64,000 nucleotides of DNA from positions 2,108,001-2,172,000 of the forward strand of contig NZ_CP169368.1 in assembly GCF_042485795.1 (NCBI RefSeq), written 5' to 3'. Shown here in pieces: positions 33,537-43,260 of this stretch (its first letter is position 1; every line of letters starts with the position of its first letter). Below the pieces are notes generated by a model. That model was not told the DNA's origin and did not search any database. It was given only the letters and a program-made list of their open reading frames with translations. Made by a program: the position numbers and the translations under genes. Source of the stretch: Lonepinella sp042485795 (lineage in GTDB: Bacteria; Pseudomonadota; Gammaproteobacteria; Enterobacterales; Pasteurellaceae).

Positions 33537-34781
33537 CTATCTGTATTCTAATGTCGGTTTTGCATCATCATTAATGACGCTTTCATCTACCACGACTTTG
33601 GCTAAATTCTCCATAGACGGTAAATCGTACATGGTATCTAACAACACACCTTCAACAATAGAACGTAACCCCCTTGCACCTGTTTTACGAGCAAGGGCTT
33701 TTTTTGCCATAGCTATCAAGGCTTCTTGCGTAAATTCCAATTTCACATCTTCTAAACTAAACAGTGCTTGATATTGTTTCACTAACGCATTTTTTGGTTC
33801 AGTTAAAATTTGAATTAATGCCTGTTCATCTAATTCACTTAATGGAGCAACCACAGGTAAACGCCCTACAAATTCAGGGATCATACCGAATTTAATCAAG
33901 TCTTCCGTTTCAATTTGTTGGAATAATTCCGACAGACTTAATTCATCTTGCTCGCCTTTCACTTCTGCACCAAAACCGATACCGCTACCTACGTGAACAC
34001 GTTTTTGGACAATTTTATCTAAACCCGAGAATGCACCACCACAAATAAACAGGATTTTTGATGTATCGACTTTCAACATATCCTGTTGTGGATGTTTGCG
34101 TCCACCTTGTGGTGGAATGGAAGCGACCGTGCCTTCAATCAATTTTAACAAGGCTTGTTGCACCCCTTCACCTGATACATCTCGAGTAATCGATGGGTTC
34201 TCTGATTTACGGGTGATTTTATCAATCTCATCAATATAAATAATCCCTTGCTCGGCTTTTTCCGTATCGTAATCGCAATTTTGCAATAAGCGTTGAATCA
34301 CATTTTCTACATCTTCACCCACATATCCTGCTTCGGTTAAGGTAGTGGCATCTGCCATAGCAAAAGGCACATTTAACATACGAGCCAAGGTTTGAGCTAA
34401 TAAGGTTTTCCCACTCCCAGTAGGACCGATTAACAACACATTACTTTTGCTCAATTCCACTTCATCAGTTTGATGATTGGAACGTAACCGTTTGTAATGA
34501 TTATATAATGCCACGGCTAATACCTTTTTAGCATAATCTTGACCGATTACGTAATCATCTAAATTAGCTCGAATTTCATGTGGAGTCGGCAGTTTGGTTT
34601 CTTCTTTTTTAACCGTATCTTGTTGTTCTACAACGTCTTCTGCTTTTTCTTCTTGCAATAGACCGTGGCAAAGCTCAATACAATCACCACAAATATAGCC
34701 AGAAGTCCCTGCAATTAATTTGCCTACCTCATCTTGTGCTTTACCACAAAATGAACAGCAGGTATCTTTTTCATTTGCCAT
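33537..34781 (-). CDS. clpX: ClpX, ATPase subunit of ClpXP protease
   Basis: ClpX unfolds tagged proteins and feeds them to ClpP. The 414-residue protein has an N-terminal four-Cys zinc domain (CSFCGKAQDEVGKL, CGDCIELC), Walker A LLIGPTGSGKTLLAQ, Walker B IIYIDEIDKI, the sensor and pore loops, and an IGFGAEVKGEQDE stretch where the ClpP-binding IGF loop is expected. It begins 23 bases after clpP ends. Confidence 0.98.
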   Translation of the reverse strand: MANEKDTCCSFCGKAQDEVGKLIAGTSGYICGDCIELCHGLLQEEKAEDVVEQQDTVKKEETKLPTPHEIRANLDDYVIGQDYAKKVLAVALYNHYKRLRSNHQTDEVELSKSNVLLIGPTGSGKTLLAQTLARMLNVPFAMADATTLTEAGYVGEDVENVIQRLLQNCDYDTEKAEQGIIYIDEIDKITRKSENPSITRDVSGEGVQQALLKLIEGTVASIPPQGGRKHPQQDMLKVDTSKILFICGGAFSGLDKIVQKRVHVGSGIGFGAEVKGEQDELSLSELFQQIETEDLIKFGMIPEFVGRLPVVAPLSELDEQALIQILTEPKNALVKQYQALFSLEDVKLEFTQEALIAMAKKALARKTGARGLRSIVEGVLLDTMYDLPSMENLAKVVVDESVINDDAKPTLEYR

Positions 34782-34804
34782 TTTTACTTTCCAATTCTTT
34801 CTTT

Positions 34805-35386
34805 TTAACGTTTAACTAACACATTATCCACTAAGCCGTAAACTCTGGCTTCTTCGGCTGACATAAAATTATCACGGTCAGTATCTTTCTCAATTTTTTC
34901 AAGCGGTTGTCCCGTATGGAATGCCAAACGTTCATTTAAAGTATGCTTAATTTTTAAAATTTCTTGGGCATGAATCTGAATATCTGACGCTTGACCACGG
35001 AAACCGCCTAAAGGCTGGTGAATCATTACGCGAGCATGAGGTAATGCCGCACGTTTGCCAGCGGTTCCACCTGCTAATAAAAACGCCCCCATGGAACAGG
35101 CTTGACCGATACACAGGGTACGCACATCTGGCTTAATAAATTGCATGGTATCATAAATCGCCATACCCGCCGTCACTGAACCACCTGGGCTGTTAATATA
35201 AATATTAATATCTTTATCTGGATTTTCAGATTCTAAAAATAATAATTGAGCGACAATTAAATTCGCCATATTGTCTTCAACTTCACCGCTTAAAAAAATG
35301 ACACGTTCTTTTAACAAGCGTGAGTAAATATCGTAAGCACGCTCACCACGAGCATTTTGCTCAACGACCATAGGAATAACTGACAT
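34805..35386 (-). CDS. clpP: ClpP, proteolytic subunit
   Basis: ClpP forms the double heptameric protease chamber. The 193-residue protein has the catalytic Ser in CIGQACSMGAFLLAGG, His in ARVMIHQPLGG and a downstream Asp in EKDTDRDNFMS. The start MSVIPMVVEQNARGERAYD leaves almost no propeptide before the mature-type N-terminus, compared with about 14 residues in E. coli. It precedes clpX in one operon; tig lies upstream across a terminator. Confidence 0.97.
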   Translation of the reverse strand: MSVIPMVVEQNARGERAYDIYSRLLKERVIFLSGEVEDNMANLIVAQLLFLESENPDKDINIYINSPGGSVTAGMAIYDTMQFIKPDVRTLCIGQACSMGAFLLAGGTAGKRAALPHARVMIHQPLGGFRGQASDIQIHAQEILKIKHTLNERLAFHTGQPLEKIEKDTDRDNFMSAEEARVYGLVDNVLVKR

Positions 35387-35458
35387 AACCTTCTCCGTAA
35401 AATTATCAAGTTTGGGCTATTCTACCCGAAAAAGCACTTTGACTAAACAAATTAAACA

Positions 35459-35515
35459 AAAAGTGCGGTTAATTTTTAACGAATTTTAAAACTCGCCAAA
35501 AAATAACCGCACTTT
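35459..35515. terminator. tig terminator formed by distant inverted uptake signals
   Basis: AAGTGCGGTTA (35461-35471) and TAACCGCACTT (35504-35514) enclose a 32-base AT-rich loop. The position, 17 bases after the tig stop, fits a terminator, although the long loop makes it weaker than its neighbours. Confidence 0.55.
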
Positions 35516-35531
35516 AAGATATTAAATGAAA

Positions 35532-36827
35532 TTAGGCTTTAGGGTTCATAATCTCATCAAAAGAAGCTGCTTTTTCAGTCACTTGCGCTTTTGCTAATAC
35601 TGCATTAACTGCTTGTTCTTCTAATACAACATTACGTACATTACCCATTAATTCATTGTTTTTGCTGTAATATTCAACCACTTCGGCTGGTTGCTCATAA
35701 GCGGAAGCAATATCTGCAATCATCGCTTTCACCAAGTCTTCATCGGCTTTTAATTCATTCGCTTTGATCACGGCGGAGAATAATAAGCCCACTTGAACAC
35801 GACGTTTAGCCTGTTCTTCAAATAATTCACGTGGTAATTGAGCTGTTTGTTGAGCGTTACCACCAAAGCGTTGTGCGGCTTGCTTGCGTAACACTTCAAT
35901 TTCTTCATCTACCGCTGAAACTGGCACATCAATCGCATTTTCAGCAATTAAACCATCAATCACTTGTTGTTTAACACGAGCCACTAAAGCATTTTTCAAT
36001 TCACGTTGCATATTTTTACGAATTTCTGCACGCAAATCATCGACAGTTTTAGTATTTGGACCAAATTTCGCCACAAACTCATCAGTTAATTCAGGTAATA
36101 CTTGCACTTCTACTTTTTTCACGGTAATGGCAAATTTTGCAGCTTTACCTTTTAAGTTTTCAGCATGATATTCCGCAGGGAAAGTCACATCAATATCAAA
36201 TTGCTCGCCTGCTTTATGACCAACTATTCCATCTTCAAAACCAGGAATCATGCGACCTTGTCCCATGGCTAACACGAAATCTGTCGCTTTACCGCCCTCA
36301 AATTCCTCACCATCTACAGATCCTACAAAATCAATCGTCACACGATCTTCAGCCTTAGCTGCGTCTTTGCTTTCAGACCAAGTTGCTTGTTGTTTACGTA
36401 ATACGTTCACCATATTGTCAACATCGGCTTCAGTAATTTCAACGGTTGGTTTTTCAACCTTAATATTTTCCAAACCTTTTAATTCGACTTCTGGATAAAC
36501 TTCAAAGGTTGCGGTAAATACTAAATCTTGACCATCTTCAAATTTTTCAATAGCAAAAGTTGGACGACCAGCAAGGTTCACCTTCTCTTTAAACATTAAA
36601 TCAAAGAAATGACGTGGTAATAAATCATTTAATACATCTTGACGAATTGACGCACCGAAGCGTTTTTCCACGATTTGAGCAGGTACATGACCTTTACGGA
36701 AACCATCTACACGCACATTTTTTGCCGCACGTTTTGTTTCTTCACGTACCGCTGTTTTTACGTTTTCCGCTGGTACAGTAATGCTTACTCGACGTTCTAA
36801 ACCTTGAGTTGTTTCAATAGTTGACAT
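35532..36827 (-). CDS. tig: Trigger factor
   Basis: Trigger factor is the ribosome-bound chaperone at the nascent-chain exit. The 431-residue protein has the ribosome-binding N-terminus with GFRKGHVPAQIVEKRFG (the signature loop), a central FKBP-like isomerase domain (EDRVTIDFVGSVDGEEFEGG) and a helical C-terminal substrate-binding part. It heads the tig-clpP-clpX-lon-ppiD cluster. Confidence 0.97.
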   Translation of the reverse strand: MSTIETTQGLERRVSITVPAENVKTAVREETKRAAKNVRVDGFRKGHVPAQIVEKRFGASIRQDVLNDLLPRHFFDLMFKEKVNLAGRPTFAIEKFEDGQDLVFTATFEVYPEVELKGLENIKVEKPTVEITEADVDNMVNVLRKQQATWSESKDAAKAEDRVTIDFVGSVDGEEFEGGKATDFVLAMGQGRMIPGFEDGIVGHKAGEQFDIDVTFPAEYHAENLKGKAAKFAITVKKVEVQVLPELTDEFVAKFGPNTKTVDDLRAEIRKNMQRELKNALVARVKQQVIDGLIAENAIDVPVSAVDEEIEVLRKQAAQRFGGNAQQTAQLPRELFEEQAKRRVQVGLLFSAVIKANELKADEDLVKAMIADIASAYEQPAEVVEYYSKNNELMGNVRNVVLEEQAVNAVLAKAQVTEKAASFDEIMNPKA

Positions 36828-36970
36828 TGTTCTTTTCCTTTAAATTGATGAAACCCAGCCAGTCACTTTGACTGAATAACCGAGGCTGAATATAAGTTTG
36901 AATAAAAATAAACTGGCGAATTATAGCTAAATATTATCGTTCAGTCGAGCAGAAATTTTGTACATAAAAA

Positions 36971-36992
36971 ATCCCATTGCTTGCAATGGGAT
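36971..36992 (-). terminator. Terminator of the BON-LysM gene
   Basis: ATCCCATTGC (36971-36980) pairs with GCAATGGGAT (36983-36992), followed on the minus strand by TTTTTATG. It lies 20 bases beyond the stop. Confidence 0.88.
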
Positions 36993-37012
36993 CAATAATC
37001 TTAAAATGTCAA

Positions 37013-37456
37013 TTAAAGTGCTTTCGGCACACGAATCTTCTGACCTGGGAAGATCTTATCTGCATCTTTAATCACTTCTTTGTTAGCTGCCACGATGGCA
37101 GGATATTTAGCTGCATTACCATAAAACTTTTTAGCAATAGCAGAAAGCGTATCGCCTTTTTGAATCACATAAAACTCATCTTCCGTGGCTAACTGTTCGC
37201 CGTTAGCTAACTTCACTGCATCAACGTTAACACTTTCAACACCAACAATGTTACCCGCCATTAAAATCGCTTTCTCTAAAGCACTGGCAGATGTTGCATC
37301 ACCAGAAATTTTAGCCACACCGTTTTCAACGGTAACAGCAACATTGTCAATCCCTGGGTTATCTTCAGCAATGTGATTTGTCACCGCTTTTGACGGATCT
37401 TCATCTTTACCAAAAATTTTTTTACCAATGTTTCCTACGAAATCAAATAAACCCAC
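37013..37456 (-). CDS. kbp: BON and LysM domain protein (Kbp/YgaU type)
   Basis: The 147-residue protein has a short N-terminal part, a BON domain (about residues 25-85, with NVAVTVENGVAKISGDA and VESVNVDAVK) and a C-terminal LysM domain (FYVIQKGDTLSAIAKKFYGN, then FPGQKIRVPKAL). E. coli Kbp has this arrangement and binds potassium, so a role in sensing intracellular K+ or envelope stress is possible. No signal peptide is evident. It is a single gene with its own terminator. Confidence 0.9.
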   Translation of the reverse strand: MGLFDFVGNIGKKIFGKDEDPSKAVTNHIAEDNPGIDNVAVTVENGVAKISGDATSASALEKAILMAGNIVGVESVNVDAVKLANGEQLATEDEFYVIQKGDTLSAIAKKFYGNAAKYPAIVAANKEVIKDADKIFPGQKIRVPKAL

Positions 37457-37633
37457 TTTTCTTTCCTTCTTGTGTATGATTACTAAAATATTTATCAGGC
37501 TATTCTGATAAAACCTTACTTACAATAACCAAAGCATTATAAGAAGTCCATAAATTTTTAAAATTTTAACCGCACTTTACTATTTTTCAGGTAGAATATA
37601 ATCACTATATTTACAATAAGTGAGTCAAAATTT

Positions 37634-38470
37634 ATGCGTTGGCAAGGTAGAGAACAAAGTTCAAATGTAGAAGACAGACGTGGTTCGGGTTCCAGAATCA
37701 GCGGTGGTAAAAAAACAGGGGTACTCGGTTTTATCATATTATTAGTGGGTGCTTATTATGGTGTGGATTTATCTGGTTTAGTGGGAATGGATACCGCAGG
37801 TTTAGGCGGTGCAACCAGTAGTTCTGCTAAATTATCAGCTCAAGAAGAACAAAACCTAAATGAGCTTTCTCGTGTAGTATTACGAGATACAGAAAAAACT
37901 TGGCAAAGTTATTTCAGTAAAAATGGACAGAAATATGTGGCTCCAACCATGGTGCTTTATTATGGTGCCACAGCAACAGCTTGCGGTACAGGACAGTCTG
38001 CCATGGGACCTTTTTATTGTCCGAACGATCAAAAAGTCTATTTAGATTTATCTTTTTATGCGGATATGAAAAATCAGCTCGGTGCAGCAGGTGATACGGC
38101 TTTTGCTTATGTGATTGCTCACGAAGTGGGACATCATGTGCAGAATGTACTAGGTATTTTGCCTAAAATTAACCGTGTTCAACAACAAAATCCATCACAA
38201 GCTAATGCACTATCGGTTAAATTAGAATTACAAGCAGACTGCTTTGCAGGGGTTTGGGGTTATCAAGCAGCACAAAATAATTTGCTGGAAACTGGCGATT
38301 TAGAAGAAGCCTTTAGGGCGGCTGAAGCTGTCGGCGACGATCGTTTACAAAAACGTAGTCAAGGTTATGTAGTGCCAGATAGTTTTACTCATGGCACATC
38401 GGCACAACGTTTGCAATGGTTCCAACGCGGTCTAAAAACTGGCGATCCAACGCAGTGTAATACGTTCTAA
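37634..38470 (+). CDS. ypfJ: YpfJ-type neutral zinc metallopeptidase
   Basis: The 278-residue protein has a basic, disordered N-terminus (MRWQGREQSSNVEDRRGSGS), one membrane segment (GVLGFIILLVGAYYGVDL, about 28-50) and a metallopeptidase domain with the HExxH motif FAYVIAHEVGHHVQNVLGIL near residue 170 and a downstream LELQADCFAGVWGY zinc-ligand helix. This is the YpfJ/zinc_peptidase family. The physiological substrate is unknown. The stretch GTGQSAMGPFYCPNDQKVYLD is characteristic. An uptake signal lies in the upstream promoter region. Confidence 0.92.
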   Translation: MRWQGREQSSNVEDRRGSGSRISGGKKTGVLGFIILLVGAYYGVDLSGLVGMDTAGLGGATSSSAKLSAQEEQNLNELSRVVLRDTEKTWQSYFSKNGQKYVAPTMVLYYGATATACGTGQSAMGPFYCPNDQKVYLDLSFYADMKNQLGAAGDTAFAYVIAHEVGHHVQNVLGILPKINRVQQQNPSQANALSVKLELQADCFAGVWGYQAAQNNLLETGDLEEAFRAAEAVGDDRLQKRSQGYVVPDSFTHGTSAQRLQWFQRGLKTGDPTQCNTF

Positions 38471-38620
38471 TTATCTCAATAAATGGGGCATAGTTTGCCT
38501 CATTTTCTTTTTTTAAAAATCCGATCAGTCGTACTGTTATTCTTTATATCAAAAATATCATTAGCCTAACCCTAATAAATTTAGGTAGAATAGAGATTAT
38601 TTAATTATCGAGAAAAACCC

Positions 38621-39217
38621 ATGAGCCTGTTTGCCCTTTGTTATATGCTATTTGCCTATTTGCTCGGTTCAATTTCCAGTGCAATTTTGGTTTGTCGAAT
38701 AGTCGGTTTACCCGATCCACGCTCTGAGGGTTCACATAATCCTGGTGCCACGAACGTGTTCCGTTTGGGTGGTCGTTGGGCGAGCTTAACGGTGTTAATT
38801 TTCGATATATTAAAAGGTATGTTGCCTGTTTGGGCAGGTTATTATTTAGGCTTAACCCATTTTGAATTAGGCATGGTTGCCCTAGGTGCTTGCTTGGGAC
38901 ATATTTTCCCGATTTTCTTTAAATTTAAAGGCGGGAAAGGCGTTGCCACAGCGTTTGGATCCATTGCTCCGATTGCTTGGGGAGTGGCAGGTTCCATGAT
39001 CGGGACTTGGTTGTTAGTCTTTGCGATTAGCGGTTATTCTTCCCTGAGTGCTGTCATTGCTGCACTGCTTACCCCATTATATGTGTGGTATTTCAAGCCT
39101 GAATATACTTTCCCCGTGGCATTAGTTTGTTGCTTATTAATTTATCGTCATCATGAGAATATTCAGCGTTTATGGCGTGGACAAGAAAGCAAAATTTGGT
39201 CAAAATTCAAAAAATAA
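38621..39217 (+). CDS. plsY: Glycerol-3-phosphate acyltransferase PlsY
   Basis: PlsY moves the acyl chain from acyl-phosphate to glycerol 3-phosphate, the first step of phospholipid synthesis in the PlsX/PlsY route. The 198-residue protein has five membrane segments and the three conserved loops: LLGSISSAILV with DPRSEGSHNPGATNVFRLGG, then HIFPIFFKFKGGKGVAT and a C-terminal IYRHHENIQRL. It is followed 13 bases later by mltG. Plus-strand transcription starts in the 38471-38620 gap, which otherwise holds nothing obvious. Confidence 0.95.
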   Translation: MSLFALCYMLFAYLLGSISSAILVCRIVGLPDPRSEGSHNPGATNVFRLGGRWASLTVLIFDILKGMLPVWAGYYLGLTHFELGMVALGACLGHIFPIFFKFKGGKGVATAFGSIAPIAWGVAGSMIGTWLLVFAISGYSSLSAVIAALLTPLYVWYFKPEYTFPVALVCCLLIYRHHENIQRLWRGQESKIWSKFKK

Positions 39218-39230
39218 AAGCACAAAAATA

Positions 39231-40271
39231 ATGAAAAAAATCTTACTTCTATTATTCATCATTATCCTTGCTATCGGCGGTTGGGGTTATCACCAAATTC
39301 AACAGACGCTCAATCAATCAATTAGCGTTCAACAAGATCAGCTGCTCGTCATTAATCGAGGCACGACAGGTAAAAAACTCGCTACGCTATTTGAGCAACA
39401 ACAATTAGTCGCTGATGCCAAATGGTTGCCTTGGGTTTTAAAATTACAACCGCAATTAAATAATATTAAAGCGGGAACTTATTCCCTTAATGGTGCAAAT
39501 ACTGTTGCAGATGTATTAACTATTCTGAATGAGGGTAAAGAAGCACAATTTAGCTTGCGTTTTACTGACGGTGAAACTTGGCGAGAAATGAAAAAATCTT
39601 TGCAAAACGCACCGCACTTAGCACAATCTGTACAAAATAAAAATGATGAAGAATTATTGCAATTACTTGAATTACCAACAAATAATCTTAATTCTTTAGA
39701 GGGTTGGATTTATCCTGATACCTATAATTATGTGCCAAATTCTACAGATCTGGCATTATTAAAACGAGCGACCAGTCGTACGCAAAAATTATTGGATAAA
39801 TTATGGGCAGAACGAGATGATGATTTGCCGTTAAAAAGCCCCTATGAGATGTTGATTTTGGCATCTATTGTAGAAAAAGAAAGCGGTGTTCAAGCGGAAC
39901 GAGGATTAATTGCTTCTGTTTTTGTTAACCGTTTAAAACACAATATAAAATTACAAACTGACCCCACTGTGATTTATGGCATGGGTGAAAATTATAATGG
40001 TAATATTCGCAAAAAAGATTTAGAAACACCAACGCCTTATAATACCTATGTTATTGATGGTTTACCACCTACACCGATTACCAACCCAAGTGAAAGTGCC
40101 TTACAAGCGGTGGCTCACCCTGAAAAAACAGATTTTCTCTACTTTGTGGCAGACGGTACGGGGGGACATAAATTTAGCCGAAATTTAACTGAACACAATC
40201 GGGCAGTGCAAGACTATTTACGTTGGTATCACCAAAATAAAACAGACAAAAATAAAACGGATAACCCATAA
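39231..40271 (+). CDS. mltG: Endolytic murein transglycosylase MltG
   Basis: MltG cuts nascent glycan strands in the periplasm and helps set glycan length. The 346-residue protein has an N-terminal membrane anchor (ILLLLFIIILAIGGWGYHQI), a LysM-like part and the YceG catalytic region with the Glu in ILASIVEKESG, followed by LQTDPTVIYG and YNTYVIDGLPPTPITNPS. The ATG at 39231 is chosen because it gives the anchor directly; the open frame begins earlier inside plsY. It is followed by tmk after one base, as in the E. coli pabC-mltG-tmk-holB cluster, without pabC. Confidence 0.95.
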   Translation: MKKILLLLFIIILAIGGWGYHQIQQTLNQSISVQQDQLLVINRGTTGKKLATLFEQQQLVADAKWLPWVLKLQPQLNNIKAGTYSLNGANTVADVLTILNEGKEAQFSLRFTDGETWREMKKSLQNAPHLAQSVQNKNDEELLQLLELPTNNLNSLEGWIYPDTYNYVPNSTDLALLKRATSRTQKLLDKLWAERDDDLPLKSPYEMLILASIVEKESGVQAERGLIASVFVNRLKHNIKLQTDPTVIYGMGENYNGNIRKKDLETPTPYNTYVIDGLPPTPITNPSESALQAVAHPEKTDFLYFVADGTGGHKFSRNLTEHNRAVQDYLRWYHQNKTDKNKTDNP

Positions 40272-40272
40272 A

Positions 40273-40905
40273 ATGACAGGAAAATTTATTGTACTGGAAG
40301 GCTTAGAAGGTGCAGGTAAAACTACCGCTCGCAATGCTATTGTGGAACAATTACAAGCTAATGGCATTACCGATTTGGTATTTACCCGTGAACCTGGTGG
40401 CACGCCATTAGCAGAAAAATTACGTGACTTAATCAAACATGAAACCGCAGAACCTGTCACCGACAAAGCAGAATTACTGATGCTGTATGCTGCTCGTATT
40501 CAATTAGTGGAAAATGTGATTAAACCAGCCTTAGCACAAGGAAAATGGGTAATCGGTGATCGCCATGATATGTCTTCACAAGCCTATCAAGGCGGTGGTC
40601 GTGGGCTTGATCGGGATTTTATGGAAAATTTAAAAAATAGCATTTTAGGCGATTTTTCTCCCGATTTTACGCTATATTTAGATATTGAACCCGCTCAAGG
40701 TTTAGCCAGAGCAAAAGGGCGTGGCGAATTGGATCGCATTGAACAACAAAATTTAGATTTTTTCCACCGCACTCGTGAGCGTTATTTGGAATTAGTCGCT
40801 CAAGATCCCAAAGCCGTCATCATCAATGCAGGGCAGTCTATTGAGAAAGTCAGCACTGACATAAAAAGTGCGGTGCAAAAATTTGTAGATTTTAACCATG
40901 ACTAA
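40273..40905 (+). CDS. tmk: Thymidylate kinase
   Basis: Tmk phosphorylates dTMP to dTDP. The 210-residue protein has the P-loop FIVLEGLEGAGKTTARNAIV, a TREPGGTPLAEKLRDL segment and the DR motif in VIGDRHDMSSQAYQGGGRGL, with the lid region ARAKGRGELDRIEQ of the gammaproteobacterial type. It starts one base after the mltG stop codon and overlaps holB by eight bases. An uptake signal lies near its 3' end. Confidence 0.96.
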   Translation: MTGKFIVLEGLEGAGKTTARNAIVEQLQANGITDLVFTREPGGTPLAEKLRDLIKHETAEPVTDKAELLMLYAARIQLVENVIKPALAQGKWVIGDRHDMSSQAYQGGGRGLDRDFMENLKNSILGDFSPDFTLYLDIEPAQGLARAKGRGELDRIEQQNLDFFHRTRERYLELVAQDPKAVIINAGQSIEKVSTDIKSAVQKFVDFNHD

Positions 40906-41875
40906 CCTTTACCCTTGGCTCGCCCCAATTTATCAGCAAATCACCCACGCTTTTTCCCAAGGGCATGGACACCATGCACTGTTATTTAAGGCGGAACAAG
41001 GCGTAGGGGCGGAAAACTTGATCAATGCGGTGGCTAAATTTTTAATCTGTCAAGAAAGTCAAAAACCATGCGGTTATTGTCATGCTTGCCAGCTGATGAA
41101 CGCTGGCAACCATCCCGATTTTCATTTGCTTGCTCCCATTGAAAATAAAGATATCGGCGTAGATCAGGTACGTGAGATTAACGATATGGTTAATCAACAC
41201 GCACAACAAAATGGTAATAAAATCGTGTTAGTGCAAGGGGCAGAACGCTTAACGGAAGTGGCGACAAATGCGATTTTAAAAACCTTAGAAGAACCACGCC
41301 CCAACAGCTATTTTTTATTACAAGCGGATCTGTCATCACCATTAATGGCGACTATTTATAGCCGTTGTCAGACATGGTTAGTCAATGTTCCAGTGCAAGA
41401 TATGGCTATACCATGGTTGCAATCGCAATGTGATGAAGAAACATCGCAAATTTTAACCGCACTTCGTATTAATTATCATCGCCCGTTGTCAACATTAGCC
41501 TTTTTACAACAAGGTTTAATGGAAAAACGCCGAGAATTTTTGCGTCAATTTTGGGTATATTATATTCGCCGTTCACCATTAGAATTATTGCCATTATTTG
41601 ATAAAGAACTGATTTTCCAGCAAATTGACTGGCTTTCTGCTTTTTTATCTGATGCGTTAAAAGATAAATTAAAGATTAAAACAAATTGGATCTGTCAGGA
41701 TTTAGTCAAAGGCATACAACAATTTAATCAAAAACAAACTACTCTTGGCTTACTCAAAGCCAACCAAATAATACAAAAAATGCGGTTGGATTTAATCCAA
41801 ATTAATGCGGTCAATCAGGAAATTATTTTACTGGACGGCTTAACTAAAATGATTACAGATGTATTTGAAAAATAA
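40898..41875 (+). CDS. holB: DNA polymerase III subunit delta'
   Basis: Delta' is part of the clamp-loader complex that puts the beta clamp on DNA. The 325-residue protein has the zinc module CQESQKPCGYCHACQLM, a degenerate P-loop (LFKAEQGVGAENLI), which is normal because delta' does not bind ATP, and the AERLTEVATNAILKTLEEPR segment with the SRC-like YSRCQTW motif. It overlaps tmk by eight bases and is followed by a tatD-type gene, the usual order. Confidence 0.94.
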   Translation: MTNLYPWLAPIYQQITHAFSQGHGHHALLFKAEQGVGAENLINAVAKFLICQESQKPCGYCHACQLMNAGNHPDFHLLAPIENKDIGVDQVREINDMVNQHAQQNGNKIVLVQGAERLTEVATNAILKTLEEPRPNSYFLLQADLSSPLMATIYSRCQTWLVNVPVQDMAIPWLQSQCDEETSQILTALRINYHRPLSTLAFLQQGLMEKRREFLRQFWVYYIRRSPLELLPLFDKELIFQQIDWLSAFLSDALKDKLKIKTNWICQDLVKGIQQFNQKQTTLGLLKANQIIQKMRLDLIQINAVNQEIILLDGLTKMITDVFEK

Positions 41876-41901
41876 CAAAAAATAAGGATTAACAGACCCC
41901 T

Positions 41902-42684
41902 ATGTTTATTGTAGATAGCCATTGCCATTTAGATGCGTTAGATTATGAAAATCTACATCACAATATTGATGATGTTATTGAAAAAGCGAAAGCTCGTGGC
42001 GTGCAACATTTATTAACTATTGGCGTAACACTAAGTCGCTTTGAAAAACAACGAGATAGCCTTGCTCACCGAGATGACGTATCGCTCGCTTGTGGCGTAC
42101 ATCCGTTGGATTTAGATGACGAACCCTATGATGTGGAACGCTTAATTCAACTGGCTCAACATCCCAAAGTGGTTGCCATTGGCGAAATCGGTTTGGATTA
42201 TTATTACAGTGCAGACAATAAATCTTTGCAACAAGATATTTTTGCCAGCCAAATTAATGTCGCAAATCAATTAGATAAGCCAGTGATTATTCATACTCGT
42301 GCAGCAGGAGATGACACTATTCGTTTGTTGCAAGATAATCATGCGGAAAAATGTGGTGGTGTGATTCATTGTTTCACCGAAACCATGGATTTTGCTAAAC
42401 AAGCGTTAGATTTGGGATTTTATATTTCTTGTTCAGGCATTGTCACCTTTAAAAATGCCGAAGACATTCGTGACGTAATTCGTTATGTGCCGTTGGAGCG
42501 TTTGTTAGTAGAAACTGACAGCCCATATTTAGCACCTGTGCCATATCGTGGCAAACAAAATCAACCAGCTTATACCCGAGAAGTGTGTGATTATGTGGCA
42601 ACTTTAAAAGGACTTACGCCTGCACAATTTGCACAACAAACCACGAAAAACTTTGAACGTTTGTTTAAAATTCAGGTACAATGA
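41902..42684 (+). CDS. ycfH: TatD-family metal-dependent hydrolase (YcfH)
   Basis: The 260-residue TIM-barrel protein has the metal site residues in FIVDSHCHLDALDYEN (HxH), the Glu in AIGEIGLDYYY, His in PVIIHTRAAGDDT and GGVIHCFTETMDFA, and the Asp in LLVETDSPYLAPVPYRGK. TatD proteins are metal-dependent nucleases or deoxyribonuclease-like hydrolases; YcfH's precise substrate is uncertain. It follows holB by 26 bases in the mltG-tmk-holB-ycfH operon. Confidence 0.93.
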   Translation: MFIVDSHCHLDALDYENLHHNIDDVIEKAKARGVQHLLTIGVTLSRFEKQRDSLAHRDDVSLACGVHPLDLDDEPYDVERLIQLAQHPKVVAIGEIGLDYYYSADNKSLQQDIFASQINVANQLDKPVIIHTRAAGDDTIRLLQDNHAEKCGGVIHCFTETMDFAKQALDLGFYISCSGIVTFKNAEDIRDVIRYVPLERLLVETDSPYLAPVPYRGKQNQPAYTREVCDYVATLKGLTPAQFAQQTTKNFERLFKIQVQ

Positions 42685-42712
42685 AAAAGTTGCTAACATA
42701 AGGGAAACATTT

Positions 42713-43237
42713 ATGCGTAAAATTATCAAATACTTCTTATTTATCGTGGTGATTTTATTTCACGCCGTTTTATTCTCAGGGATTCATTTTATTTTCCCAC
42801 ATTATGACACCACTTATGTTACGGGTGTTGAAGTCAAACGTGTGGATAAAGACGGTCCGATTACTAAAGCCAACCCAGCAGACGGTCCGACTCGTGATGT
42901 GTATTATATCTATACACAAAAAGCAGATGAAGAAAAACCGATGGTGTATCGCAATGAAGATACTCGTTGGGGTTTTCCTTTCTATTTCAAATTTGGTTCA
43001 GCTGATTTACAAGCCAAGGCTTCTAAATTTGCTGGTAGTAAACAAATGGTCGAAGTCAAATATTATGGCTGGCGTTTAGTTATTTTTGATGAATACCGTA
43101 ATATGATTTCAATGAAAGAAGCTACCGATACCAGTCCGTCTATGCCAATTTTAAGCTATATTTTCTACTTCCTAGGATTGATTACCTTGTTCTTCTCTAT
43201 TCAATTTATCCGTGGTTGGTTCGATAGCGAAGCCTAA
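42713..43237 (+). CDS. DUF1523-type membrane protein
   Basis: The 174-residue protein has an N-terminal membrane segment (YFLFIVVILFHAVLFSGIHF), a hydrophilic middle with TTYVTGVEVKRVDKDGP and DVYYIYTQKADE, and a C-terminal membrane segment (LSYIFYFLGLITLFFSIQFI). The TYVTGVEVKRVD region and the WGFPFYFKF segment fit the DUF1523 family as I remember it. The middle part should lie in the periplasm. Function is unknown. The ATG at 42713 has the ribosome site AGGGAA. It lies between ycfH and folA on the same strand. Confidence 0.8.
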   Translation: MRKIIKYFLFIVVILFHAVLFSGIHFIFPHYDTTYVTGVEVKRVDKDGPITKANPADGPTRDVYYIYTQKADEEKPMVYRNEDTRWGFPFYFKFGSADLQAKASKFAGSKQMVEVKYYGWRLVIFDEYRNMISMKEATDTSPSMPILSYIFYFLGLITLFFSIQFIRGWFDSEA

Positions 43238-43260
43238 AAAACATAAGAGAAGCATAAGCG